From Rhodoflexus caldus (lineage in GTDB: Bacteria; Bacteroidota; Bacteroidia; Cytophagales; Thermoflexibacteraceae): a DNA stretch of 64,000 nt. The notes under the pieces are model-generated. The model saw nothing but the letters and a program-made list of their open reading frames with translations. It was not told where the DNA came from and searched no databases. The DNA lies in the NCBI RefSeq assembly GCF_021206925.1, contig NZ_JAJPRF010000013.1:1-64000 (forward strand), given 5' to 3'. Positions 44,143-53,124 of this stretch are shown here, one piece after another. The number at the start of each line of letters is the position of its first letter. The stretch's first letter is position 1. A program made the position numbers and the translations under genes.

Positions 44143-44580
44143 TTATGCCTCTACTATTACGGGTTTGCGTCTGCGAAATACGAAGTACTTCTTGGCAAGA
44201 AAATTCCAAATAATTACCAGTGCCAATGCCAGAATTTTCGCAATCCGATAGTCTAACGCGAAGGATTCAACCCAGAAGTACATGGACAACTGATTGATAC
44301 CCAACCCGATAAGCACCACTACAAAGAAACTGACAAACTCCACCCCTTTTGAAAAAGAACCGGCACCAAATATCCACAACCTGCTGGCGATATAATTGGC
44401 TATGACCACAAAACAAAAAGCAATGAAGTTTGCCTGCATGTAACCCAAGCCGAATTTTTCTACCAGTAAAATTAAAAGGCCAAATTCACCGGCGGCCGAA
44501 AGCACTCCAACGATACCGAAACGCAATACCTGCCGGTACAATTCGTTGCTGTAATAAATTGCTAAAAGTTTATTTATCAT
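44143..44580 (-). CDS. GtrA family membrane protein, 145 aa
   Basis: Four membrane spans. 'QVLRFGIVGVLSAAGEFGLLILLV' begins the GtrA domain, 'FIAFCFVVIANYIASRLWIF' and 'IAKILALALVIIWNFLAKKYFVFRRRK' are the recognised second and last parts. GtrA-like proteins are thought to flip a polyprenyl-phosphate-sugar. It is 70 nt upstream of tssK on the same strand, but this looks like chance proximity. A -7-like element TATATTTG on the minus strand (44649-44656) is 69 nt before its ATG. Confidence 0.9.
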   Translation of the reverse strand: MINKLLAIYYSNELYRQVLRFGIVGVLSAAGEFGLLILLVEKFGLGYMQANFIAFCFVVIANYIASRLWIFGAGSFSKGVEFVSFFVVVLIGLGINQLSMYFWVESFALDYRIAKILALALVIIWNFLAKKYFVFRRRKPVIVEA

Positions 44581-44837
44581 AAAAACATTACATATTATAT
44601 TGCACGTACCAATTACGTTATTAAGCCGTTAATAAACAAATAATAGCACAAATATAGGTGGCTAAGATTAGAAAATTTATATTGTTTGTGTGAATTATTA
44701 CATGAAAAGTGTTTATCTTTATATTCGTAAACTTTCCTATTTCATCGTTTTTTTATAAAATAGAATCGGCAGCCAAAATTCATTATTTCAACTTTTGAAA
44801 ACTTTATTTACTTTTTATCTATCAAAATTGGAGAGCT

Positions 44838-47687
44838 ATGGAGCCTCAATCGATAACCGATGTGCTGCAGGAAATCTTAGATGTTGCCGATGACTGTTAT
44901 CTGCTCTTTGAAGGGAATCATATTGTCTATGCCAGCAAAGCTGTTATGAATATCTGGCAATGTACACCGGAGGATTTATTAGACAATAATGATATTTTTT
45001 GGCAGAGTTTTGAGCCTAACGAACTCAACCAGCTTCGCAAAAACTGGGCTACCAAAATTCCGTTCAAACAAACCTGTCGCATTAAACAGCCCAACAACGA
45101 AAGTGCCATACTGTGGGTCGAGCTGAATGCGCGCCGCACCAATGCAAACCGCATTATGTTGCGCGTGCGCAATGTGAGCGAATGGCTAGCGCGCGAAGCC
45201 GAATCGCGCAGCATCTACGAAGAAGTTATCCACCTCAACGAAAATCTGAGCAATCATCAGGAAGAGTTGAAGGCAAGTCTGGAAGAGCTGCGCGAGACCA
45301 ACCATCAATTAGAATACCATCGGAACCAGTTAGATTTTATCATCAAAAATGCCTCCGAAGCCATTTGCACCTTAGATAACTTTGGCAGGCTGACCATGAT
45401 GAACCATGCAGGCATGGAACTGTTACAACTGACTCCGCACAAGGTGCAACTGCACTATTTGGTAAACTTTCTGGCGCGCGAATACCGCAAAGAATTGGCA
45501 GGGTTTATTGTAGGACATCAGGTAAACGCCTTGCCGATTTGGACAAAAGAAAGCGTACAACAGGTTTGTTATTTAGAGGTGGTGATGCGAAACACCAGAG
45601 GCGACGAGTTCCCCGCCAAACTTTCGCTTTCACGCATCAATACGCCCAGCGAAAACTACTTCATTGCCGTAATTACAGACCTGACAGAAGTAAAAAGAGC
45701 ACAACAGGCACTGGTAGAAACCGAAAAACTGATTCGTAAAGTAGCCGAATCCATCCCCGATTTGCTGTTCCTCTACGATGTGAACAGCAACTCGTTTACC
45801 TTCCAAAACGAACATCTCAACGATTTTTTTGGCGACAACGCTAAGTATTTCACGCCTTTCCGCTTGGAAAAAGTTGCGGAGTTGGTTCACCCCGAAGACT
45901 TGGATACCTTAGAGCGCTCGGTTGGTCAGGTGGTAAGCGGCAGAGTGGGTATGGTAGAAGTAGAGTTTCGCCTGCGCAATCCCAACCAAAGCGGCTACAA
46001 GTGGATGCAACTGCGTCATGCAGTCTTCTCCAAAGACCAAGAGCGGGTTACGCGCATTCTGGGGCTTTTACAGGATATTGACGACCGCAAACACCGTGAA
46101 ATGGAATTGGAGCAGGCAAAACAGGAGGCAGAACAGGCCGTCATTGCCAAATCGCAGTTCCTCTCTACCATGAGCCACGAAATCCGCACACCGATGAACG
46201 CCGTTATCGGGATGGCTAACCTGCTCATGTATGAGGTAAAAGACCCGCAGCAGTTAGAAAAAATCAAAATTCTCAAGTTTGCAGCCGACAACTTGATGGT
46301 GATTCTCAACGACGTGTTGGATTTCAACAAACTTGAATCGGGTAAATTAGAATTAGAGCTGCTTACCTTTAACATCAAAGAGTTGCTGCACGGCTTAGAA
46401 CAATTATTTCAACCCAAAGCACAAGAAAAATCGCTTGCGCTCAAACTCAAATTAGATGCGCGCACACCGCTGCACGTAGTAGGCGATGCCGTGCGCCTGT
46501 CGCAAGTATTGAGCAACCTGCTCAGCAACGCCATCAAATTCACCGAAAAGGGCGAAGTATGCCTGACAACCGAATTGCTCACCCTCCAGCACGACACGGT
46601 AACCATCCGCTTTGAGGTGCGCGATACCGGTATCGGTATTCCGCAAGCACAACAGCAACGCATCTTTGAACGCTTTGCACAGGCTTCTCCCGAAATCAGC
46701 AAGAAGTACGGCGGCACGGGGCTGGGGCTGGCCATCTCCAAATTGCTTGTGGAAGCACAGGGCGGACGGCTTGTGGTTGAAAGCACCGAAGGGAAAGGTG
46801 CTACTTTCAGCTTTGTGCTCACATTCCCGCTGGCCTCCGAACAGCAAAGCTCCGTATTGCATACCGACGACAACGCAAGCATACTCTTGCAAGACCTCAG
46901 CGGCTGTAGAATTCTGGTAGCGGAAGACAATCACGTAAATCAGCTCGTAGTGCGGCAATACCTGCAAAATTGGAACGCTACCTTTGCCTTTGCCGAAACA
47001 GGCCAACAGGTCTATGAAAAACTGGCCGATGAGCACTTTGACCTGCTGCTGCTCGACTTGCAACTGCCCGATACCGACGGCTATACCATCGCCGAAACCA
47101 TCCGTAAGAAAGAAGGCAAATACTCCGCCCAGATGCCTATCATTGCCTTTTCTGCCGACTCCGGGCAGGCAATGATTGATAAGGTATTCCGCAGCGGCAT
47201 GAACGATTATGTGCCTAAGCCATTCAGACCCAACGATTTGTTTGACAAACTGGCGCATTATTTAGGTATCAGTCCGCTGCACTTTGGCGATGCAACCCAA
47301 GACGATGCCGCCAATGCCACCCATAAAGCAGAGGGGGGAGAAAGCGAATTAATCAGTTTGGCTCCTTTTATCGCACAAATCGGGCAGGAAGAATTTATGC
47401 GCGACTTTATTCGCCTCAATCTCGAATCGCTGGAACAATTCCCGATTGAGTACCGCGCTGCCATTGAAAAGCACGATACGGAAATGCTGAGCCGCGCAGT
47501 ACATCGTATGCAATCCAATATTTCCCTGTTGCAATTCCATGCGCTTGCACAAGAACTTACCGCCTACAAAAACGGCAAGGCCATTTGGGAAAAGCTGCAA
47601 CCCGAACAACTGGAAGAACATTTGGCACAAGTAGAAAACCTTTGCTACCGCGCCGCAACCATCCTGAAACGGGTGTCGGGCAAGTAG
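44838..47687 (+). CDS. Hybrid sensor histidine kinase with PAS, receiver and HPt domains, 949 aa
   Basis: A soluble sensor without clear membrane spans. Three PAS-like segments fill residues about 10-410, joined by a coiled coil (about 130-165). The kinase core: DHp 'FLSTMSHEIRTPMNAVIGMANLL' with the phospho-His near 446, N box 'LSQVLSNLLSNAIKF' near 560, G1 'VRDTGIGIP' near 595 and G2 'GGTGLGLAIS' near 630. The receiver domain (690-805) has Asp in 'LLLLDLQLPDTDGY' near 739. The C-terminal HPt-like part (about 840-945) has 'RAVHRMQSN' with the expected His near 888. It thus carries a whole phosphorelay. A GGAGAG 3 nt before the ATG is one of the few Shine-Dalgarno-like sites here. Confidence 0.92.
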   Translation: MEPQSITDVLQEILDVADDCYLLFEGNHIVYASKAVMNIWQCTPEDLLDNNDIFWQSFEPNELNQLRKNWATKIPFKQTCRIKQPNNESAILWVELNARRTNANRIMLRVRNVSEWLAREAESRSIYEEVIHLNENLSNHQEELKASLEELRETNHQLEYHRNQLDFIIKNASEAICTLDNFGRLTMMNHAGMELLQLTPHKVQLHYLVNFLAREYRKELAGFIVGHQVNALPIWTKESVQQVCYLEVVMRNTRGDEFPAKLSLSRINTPSENYFIAVITDLTEVKRAQQALVETEKLIRKVAESIPDLLFLYDVNSNSFTFQNEHLNDFFGDNAKYFTPFRLEKVAELVHPEDLDTLERSVGQVVSGRVGMVEVEFRLRNPNQSGYKWMQLRHAVFSKDQERVTRILGLLQDIDDRKHREMELEQAKQEAEQAVIAKSQFLSTMSHEIRTPMNAVIGMANLLMYEVKDPQQLEKIKILKFAADNLMVILNDVLDFNKLESGKLELELLTFNIKELLHGLEQLFQPKAQEKSLALKLKLDARTPLHVVGDAVRLSQVLSNLLSNAIKFTEKGEVCLTTELLTLQHDTVTIRFEVRDTGIGIPQAQQQRIFERFAQASPEISKKYGGTGLGLAISKLLVEAQGGRLVVESTEGKGATFSFVLTFPLASEQQSSVLHTDDNASILLQDLSGCRILVAEDNHVNQLVVRQYLQNWNATFAFAETGQQVYEKLADEHFDLLLLDLQLPDTDGYTIAETIRKKEGKYSAQMPIIAFSADSGQAMIDKVFRSGMNDYVPKPFRPNDLFDKLAHYLGISPLHFGDATQDDAANATHKAEGGESELISLAPFIAQIGQEEFMRDFIRLNLESLEQFPIEYRAAIEKHDTEMLSRAVHRMQSNISLLQFHALAQELTAYKNGKAIWEKLQPEQLEEHLAQVENLCYRAATILKRVSGK

Positions 47688-47799
47688 CAAACGTGCATTT
47701 GACCCACAGGCACACTAACTTCGCAAGCGGTTGTGTGCCTGTGATTGTTTTACCCCAACCATTACAGACCTTATCCCATAAAATTTATCTTCTCCGGCT

Positions 47800-48276
47800 A
47801 TGATTACCATCAACCGAGCGCTTATCCAATCCCTCAGCCAAAAAGCAAAGGCATCGCCGCGCCTTCGCGCCAATCACAACTTCCACACAGACCTTGCCGA
47901 CCCCATCAACCGCATGTTGAACGCCATGGAGCCGGGCACCTATGTACAACCCCATAAACACGAAAACCCCGACAAGCGCGAAGCATTTATTGTTTTAAGC
48001 GGAGAAGTTGCTGTTATTACCTTCCACAACGACGGCACACCCCACGAGTGTCGGATACTTACGGCCGGCGGCGAATGTATGGGTGTGGAAATACCGGCCG
48101 GAGTCTTCCACACACTTGTAGTGTTAAAAAGCGGAACGGTTTGTTACGAACTGAAAGACGGCCCCTACGATGTGCTGACCGACAAGCAATTTGCCGCATG
48201 GGCCCCCCCGGAAGGTAATGCCGATTGCGAAGCCTATTTAAATGGCCTGCTCCAATGGATTAACAGCATTAAATAG
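47800..48276 (+). CDS. Cupin-fold protein, WbuC family, 158 aa
   Basis: WbuC-type cupin, a small protein often in O-antigen or surface polysaccharide loci. Motif 1 is 'PGTYVQPHKHENPDKREAFIVLSGEVAV' near residue 47-72 with His, His and Glu as metal ligands. Motif 2 is 'EIPAGVFHTLVVL' near 106 with the last His. The N-terminal 'RLRANHNFH' is also a family trait. Chemistry unknown. It lies between two sensory genes, 99 nt before the second, with no polysaccharide genes adjacent. Confidence 0.85.
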   Translation: MITINRALIQSLSQKAKASPRLRANHNFHTDLADPINRMLNAMEPGTYVQPHKHENPDKREAFIVLSGEVAVITFHNDGTPHECRILTAGGECMGVEIPAGVFHTLVVLKSGTVCYELKDGPYDVLTDKQFAAWAPPEGNADCEAYLNGLLQWINSIK

Positions 48277-48374
48277 GGCTTTTTAATATTTTTTGCTTTA
48301 ATTTGAGAAAGCATAATTGCTTCCTCTCTTTTAACCCGTTTTGTTGCCGTCAACCTTCTGATTTTACATATTAC

Positions 48375-51300
48375 ATGCCTGAAAACCAAATAGTTATTGG
48401 CATTGGCGCATCTGCCGGAGGCCTTGAAGCTTTGGAACAGTTGGTAGCAGGCATCCCTGCACCCTTAGAAAAGCACGCAAGTCTGATTATTGCACAGCAC
48501 CTCAGCCCGAACTACAAAAGCGTGCTGTCGCAAATTCTTGCCAAAAAATCTACCTTTCCGGTGATAGAAGCAAAAAACGCACAGGAAATTATACCCGGCA
48601 GGGTCTATGTAGCCCCTGCCGATTGCGATATTCAGGTAACAGACGGGCGCATCTGCCTCACAAGGCCTTTACTCACCCAAGTGCCTAAACCTTCGGTTGA
48701 TTTACTGTTTTCCTCGCTGGCAAATACCTATGGCAAAAATACCATTGCCGTTATTCTCTCCGGTACAGGAACCGACGGGGCAAAAGGCGTACAGGCCGTA
48801 AAAGCCAAAGGCGGTATGGTTATCGTTCAGAAGCCCGACACAGCACGCTACGACGGTATGCCCATGGCAGCCCTGCAAACCGGACAGGCCGATTTCGTTC
48901 TTGCGCCCGAACAAATCGGCGAGCATATCCGCCACTGTTTGCTCGACGACGAAGAACCACCCGCTCAGCAACATTCCGCCTTAGACGATTTATACGACCT
49001 GCTGCTCGAAAAATTCAATACCGATTTTTCGCTTCACAAACCCAAAAGTTTTCTTCGCAAGGTAGAAAAGCGCATGATGATAAAACACGTCAGAGACTTA
49101 GCAGCCTATGTGGACTTGCTGAAAACTGACGCGACAGAGGCGGAAACACTTTTTCATACCCTGCTGGTTAATGTAACAGAGTTTTTCAGAGACCCTGATA
49201 TGTTTGAAAAACTGGAACAAATACTGCTGCCCAAAATCAATACACTGACCCCGCAAGACCGTTTCCGAATATGGGTGGCCGGATGCGCCACCGGCGAAGA
49301 GGCCTATTCGTTGGCGATGATGCTGCAATACCGCTTGGAAAAAGCATTCAGCCCTCCCCCCTTGCTGCAAGTTTTTGCTACCGATATAGATGAAGACGCT
49401 TTACACATTGCCCGTAGGGGTATTTACAGCGAGCAACAGGTAAAATCCATCCCCGAGCACCTGCGCGAAAAGTACCTTATTCCGTTAGAAAAAGGATTTG
49501 CCATTAACAAAAGGCTTCGGGCAAAGGTGTTATTTTCCAAACACAACCTTACCTCCGACCCTCCGTTTCTGAAAATAGACTTGCTCAGTTGCCGCAACTT
49601 GTTGATTTACTTCAACCAAACGGCACAGAAAAAAGTATTCCCACTGTTCTATCATGCCCTGAAAGAAGACGGCATCCTGTTTTTGGGTAAATCGGAAAAC
49701 ACTGCACAACTGGAAGATATTTTCACTATGGTTGAACCCAACCTGAAAATATTCCGCAAGCAGAAAAATGTAGCGGCCGAAGTCTCCCTCCGATACAGGT
49801 CATTTGGAACTACCGAAAACCTCATTAAAAAGACAGAAAAACCCAAAGAAGAAAACTATCGCAACCGCTTGCTGGAAACATTCAGTGCGCTCACCAACCA
49901 TACCATACTGATTGTCAATGCCTCACAGCAAATTCTTGAAACTCGGGGCAACATTGGCGGCCTGCTGCAAATACCCGATGGCGCACTCAATTTCAATATC
50001 GGCAATTTGGTTACAAACGAAATCAGCACCGAGCTCAAAAGCGTGTTGATGCAACTGACCAAAACCAATCAGCCGGTGCGGCTGCCCATGAAAAAGATTT
50101 TGCTTAACGGAGAGAGATACTACGTGCGAATACAGGGCAGCCCGTTAGGAAATCCTAACGAAAACATCGGCTTGTATATGATGGTCGTTGAAAGATTCAC
50201 ACCCGAAGACCTGTTTTTGCCCACCGTCAGCACCCAAGCAACCGACAGCGCCAATCAGAACGACCGCATTCCTGAGCTGGAACAAGAGTTGGCAGCCACC
50301 AAGCAACGACTCCAAACCTACATTGAAGAAGTAGAAACCAGCAACGAAGAGCTCCAATCGCTCAATGAAGAGTTGCAGTCGGCCAATGAAGAACTCCAAA
50401 CCGGCAATGAAGAGTTGCGCTCGGCCAACGAAGAGCTTGAAACGGCCTACTCCGAAATCAAGAAAATGAATGAAGACTTGAGTAAAAAGGAGGAAGCCGA
50501 AAAACATGCCAACACATTGTTTCAGGCACTTTTCAACAATACGCAGCAAGGCAACATCCTGCTCAACGAATCTTGGGATATTCAGTTGATGAACCCCCGA
50601 GCGGAAGAACTGCTGGCAAAAACGGGCATCCGACCAACGGCAGACAACAACAACAATTTGATAGCCCTGCTGCCCTTTGATTTGCAACAGCAACTGCTGC
50701 CGTTGCTGCAAGAGGCACAACAAACCCGCCAAACCGCCACCGCAATACTCTCCATGCCATCGTCGGGGAATACTGCTTACTACTATGAATTTTTCATCAA
50801 CCCCATACCTGCCACCCGCAATCACAATGAACAGGCAATGGCGCTGGGCATCATAGACCGCACCGAAGAAAAACTGCGCGAAGCCGAAATTTTCAGACGC
50901 GACGAGCTGCTGGCCTCCCTGATTGACTCTGACACCACCTTTGTAATACGCATTGACCTGCAAGGACGCTATACCTATGTCAATCAAGCATTTTGCAAAA
51001 AATTCGGCTACAAGCAGGATGAAGTAATTGGCAAGCACTACATCTTCACCATCCATCCGGAAGACCACGCCGCCTGCGAGCACGAAGTTGCCCGCCTGTT
51101 CACCCTGCCCGAAGGAGCGGTCGTAGGCTTTGAAATGCGCAAACCGGGGCCTGACGGCGAATACTTGTTTACCGAATGGGAATTTGTACTCATCAAAGCA
51201 CCGTCGGGCGAAGTAACCGAAGTACAAGGCGTAGGGCGCGACATCACGGAAAAGAAACTTGCACAACTCGCCTTGGAAGAAGAGCGGAGCCAATTGGAAA

Positions 51301-53042
51301 TGATGATATGGGGCGGCAGGCTCGGCACTTGGGACTGGCACTTGCCGACAGGCCAAATCCGCTTCAACGAACGCTGGGCAGAGATACTCGGCTACAAAAT
51401 AGAGGAAGTCAATTTTGACTTTGAGCAATGGCAGCAACTCATCCACCCCGACGACCGCGAACGTGTGGTGCAGGCCATTGAGGCCTGTATCAAGGGCGAT
51501 GCTCCATTCTATGAAGTTGAACACCGCAAACAGGCTAAATCGGGCGAGTGGAAGTGGCTCATTGCCACAGGGAAAGTGGTAGAGCGCGACAAAAAAGGCA
51601 AAGCGCTGCGCCTCATCGGCATCCATCAGGATGTTACCGAAAAGAAACGCATAGAAGAAATGGCGCGGCTCAGCGAAGAGCGCAATGAAGCCGTTCTCAG
51701 CACCATGCAGGAAGGCATCGTCATTCAAGACATGTCGGGTGCGATTATTTCCTGCAACCACAGCGCCGAGGAAATTCTGGGCTTGACCTTTGAGCAAATG
51801 ATTGGCCGCACTTCCTTCTTAGACCCCGGCTGGCGTGCCATCCGCGAAGACGGCAGCCCCTTCCCCGGCGAAGAACATCCGGCCATGGTAACCATCCGCA
51901 CCGGACAGCCGCAAAGCAACGTGCTGATAGGTGTGCACAAACCTTCGGGCGAACTTTCTTGGATTTCCATCAACTCGCAACTGCTCTACCACCCCGAAAC
52001 ACAAAATCCCTATGCCGTTTTTGCCATGTTCCACGACATCACGCAGCACAAAAATGCAGAACTGGCGCTCGCATCGGCACACAAGCGTTTTGAAAGCATT
52101 GTGGACTCCACCGACGGCATTGTTTGGGAGTTAGACTACCAGACCTTCTGCTTTACCTATGTCAGCAAACAGGCCGAACGCCTGTTGGGCTATTCGGCCG
52201 AAGAATGGTATCAACCGGGCTTCTGGGAACAGCACCTCCACCCGAAGGATAAAGAACAAACGGTTGCACACTGCATCGCCTGCTCCAACAAACTGGAACC
52301 CCACGAGTTGGAATACCGCTTTATTGCCAAAGACGGCCGCACGGTATGGCTGCGCGACATAGTAACCGTTGTTGTTTCCGACAACAAGCCCTCTTTGCTG
52401 CGCGGCATTATGATTGATATCTCCAAGCGAAAAGAGATGGAGCAAATGTTGGAGCGCCTTTCATTGGTAGCACAGCGCACCTCTAATTCGGTTATCATCA
52501 CCGACCATAAGCGGCGCATTCTGTGGGTGAACGAGGCCTTTACCGAAATTACGGGCTACACGCTGAAAGATGTGCTCGGCAAATCGCCCAAAATCCTGCA
52601 ATTTGAAGAAACAGACCCTGCCACTGTTGCCTACATCAGCGAAAAACTCAGCCAACAACAGCCCGTACACTGCGAAATTCTGAACAGAGGCAAAAATGGC
52701 AATGTGTATTGGCTGGAAATAGAAATTCAGCCCCTGTTTGATGCCGACCACGAACTGACAGGCTTTATGGCCGTACAAACCGACATCACCGAACGCAAAA
52801 AAGCAGAGGAACAGATTAAAAAGCAAAACGAAATTCTAAAAGACATTGCCTTTACGCAGTCGCATATTTTGCGCCGACCGCTGGCCAATATTCTGGGTTT
52901 GCTCAACCTGATTGATATGGAAAAAGGCTATCAGAAAATGAACGCCCTGTACGAATACTTTGACTACCTGCTGCAATCTGCCCGAGAAGCCGACGACATC
53001 ATCCATCAGATTGTGGAGAAAACCAACGCAATGGAGGAGTAA
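48375..53042 (+). CDS. CheB-CheR-multi-PAS sensory fusion protein with a DHp-only C-terminus, 1555 aa
   Basis: A very large cytoplasmic signalling protein. A CheB methylesterase domain (about 1-190) shows the Ser-His-Asp triad: 'GIGASAGGLEAL' near 12, 'IIAQHLSP' near 40, and 'GTGTDGAKGV' near 130. A CheR methyltransferase (about 205-460) follows with 'FRIWVAGCATGEEAYSLAMML' and 'LLSCRNLLIYFN'. A coiled coil with repeats of N-E-E-L-Q lies near 648-705. Then there are about six PAS/PAC units to about 1480 ('GVGRDITEKKLAQ', 'AVQTDITERKKAEEQ'). The last 60 residues form a DHp-like helix ('AFTQSHILRRPLANILGLLNLIDM') with no ATPase domain. Chemoreceptor-like control of a regulator is possible. The ATG at 48375 starts the CheB fold; the 24 codons before it are not coding-like. 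Confidence 0.92.
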   Translation: MPENQIVIGIGASAGGLEALEQLVAGIPAPLEKHASLIIAQHLSPNYKSVLSQILAKKSTFPVIEAKNAQEIIPGRVYVAPADCDIQVTDGRICLTRPLLTQVPKPSVDLLFSSLANTYGKNTIAVILSGTGTDGAKGVQAVKAKGGMVIVQKPDTARYDGMPMAALQTGQADFVLAPEQIGEHIRHCLLDDEEPPAQQHSALDDLYDLLLEKFNTDFSLHKPKSFLRKVEKRMMIKHVRDLAAYVDLLKTDATEAETLFHTLLVNVTEFFRDPDMFEKLEQILLPKINTLTPQDRFRIWVAGCATGEEAYSLAMMLQYRLEKAFSPPPLLQVFATDIDEDALHIARRGIYSEQQVKSIPEHLREKYLIPLEKGFAINKRLRAKVLFSKHNLTSDPPFLKIDLLSCRNLLIYFNQTAQKKVFPLFYHALKEDGILFLGKSENTAQLEDIFTMVEPNLKIFRKQKNVAAEVSLRYRSFGTTENLIKKTEKPKEENYRNRLLETFSALTNHTILIVNASQQILETRGNIGGLLQIPDGALNFNIGNLVTNEISTELKSVLMQLTKTNQPVRLPMKKILLNGERYYVRIQGSPLGNPNENIGLYMMVVERFTPEDLFLPTVSTQATDSANQNDRIPELEQELAATKQRLQTYIEEVETSNEELQSLNEELQSANEELQTGNEELRSANEELETAYSEIKKMNEDLSKKEEAEKHANTLFQALFNNTQQGNILLNESWDIQLMNPRAEELLAKTGIRPTADNNNNLIALLPFDLQQQLLPLLQEAQQTRQTATAILSMPSSGNTAYYYEFFINPIPATRNHNEQAMALGIIDRTEEKLREAEIFRRDELLASLIDSDTTFVIRIDLQGRYTYVNQAFCKKFGYKQDEVIGKHYIFTIHPEDHAACEHEVARLFTLPEGAVVGFEMRKPGPDGEYLFTEWEFVLIKAPSGEVTEVQGVGRDITEKKLAQLALEEERSQLEMMIWGGRLGTWDWHLPTGQIRFNERWAEILGYKIEEVNFDFEQWQQLIHPDDRERVVQAIEACIKGDAPFYEVEHRKQAKSGEWKWLIATGKVVERDKKGKALRLIGIHQDVTEKKRIEEMARLSEERNEAVLSTMQEGIVIQDMSGAIISCNHSAEEILGLTFEQMIGRTSFLDPGWRAIREDGSPFPGEEHPAMVTIRTGQPQSNVLIGVHKPSGELSWISINSQLLYHPETQNPYAVFAMFHDITQHKNAELALASAHKRFESIVDSTDGIVWELDYQTFCFTYVSKQAERLLGYSAEEWYQPGFWEQHLHPKDKEQTVAHCIACSNKLEPHELEYRFIAKDGRTVWLRDIVTVVVSDNKPSLLRGIMIDISKRKEMEQMLERLSLVAQRTSNSVIITDHKRRILWVNEAFTEITGYTLKDVLGKSPKILQFEETDPATVAYISEKLSQQQPVHCEILNRGKNGNVYWLEIEIQPLFDADHELTGFMAVQTDITERKKAEEQIKKQNEILKDIAFTQSHILRRPLANILGLLNLIDMEKGYQKMNALYEYFDYLLQSAREADDIIHQIVEKTNAMEE

Positions 53043-53124
53043 AGATAATTTCCTCCCCTCAGGTTAGCTATCTTTCGGAAAAACTGCCAATTTCACGTTC
53101 AATAACAGCGTTTATACGAACTCC

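Noticed and set aside
46452-47258. 268-codon minus-strand frame opposite the hybrid kinase
   Set aside because: Covers the ATPase and receiver motifs of the plus strand, which are intact.
50145-51797. 550-codon open frame on the minus strand inside the CheB-CheR-PAS gene
   Set aside because: It is antisense to conserved PAS domains, has a low-complexity composition rich in Phe, Gly, Val and Gln from the reversed codons, and shows no domain.
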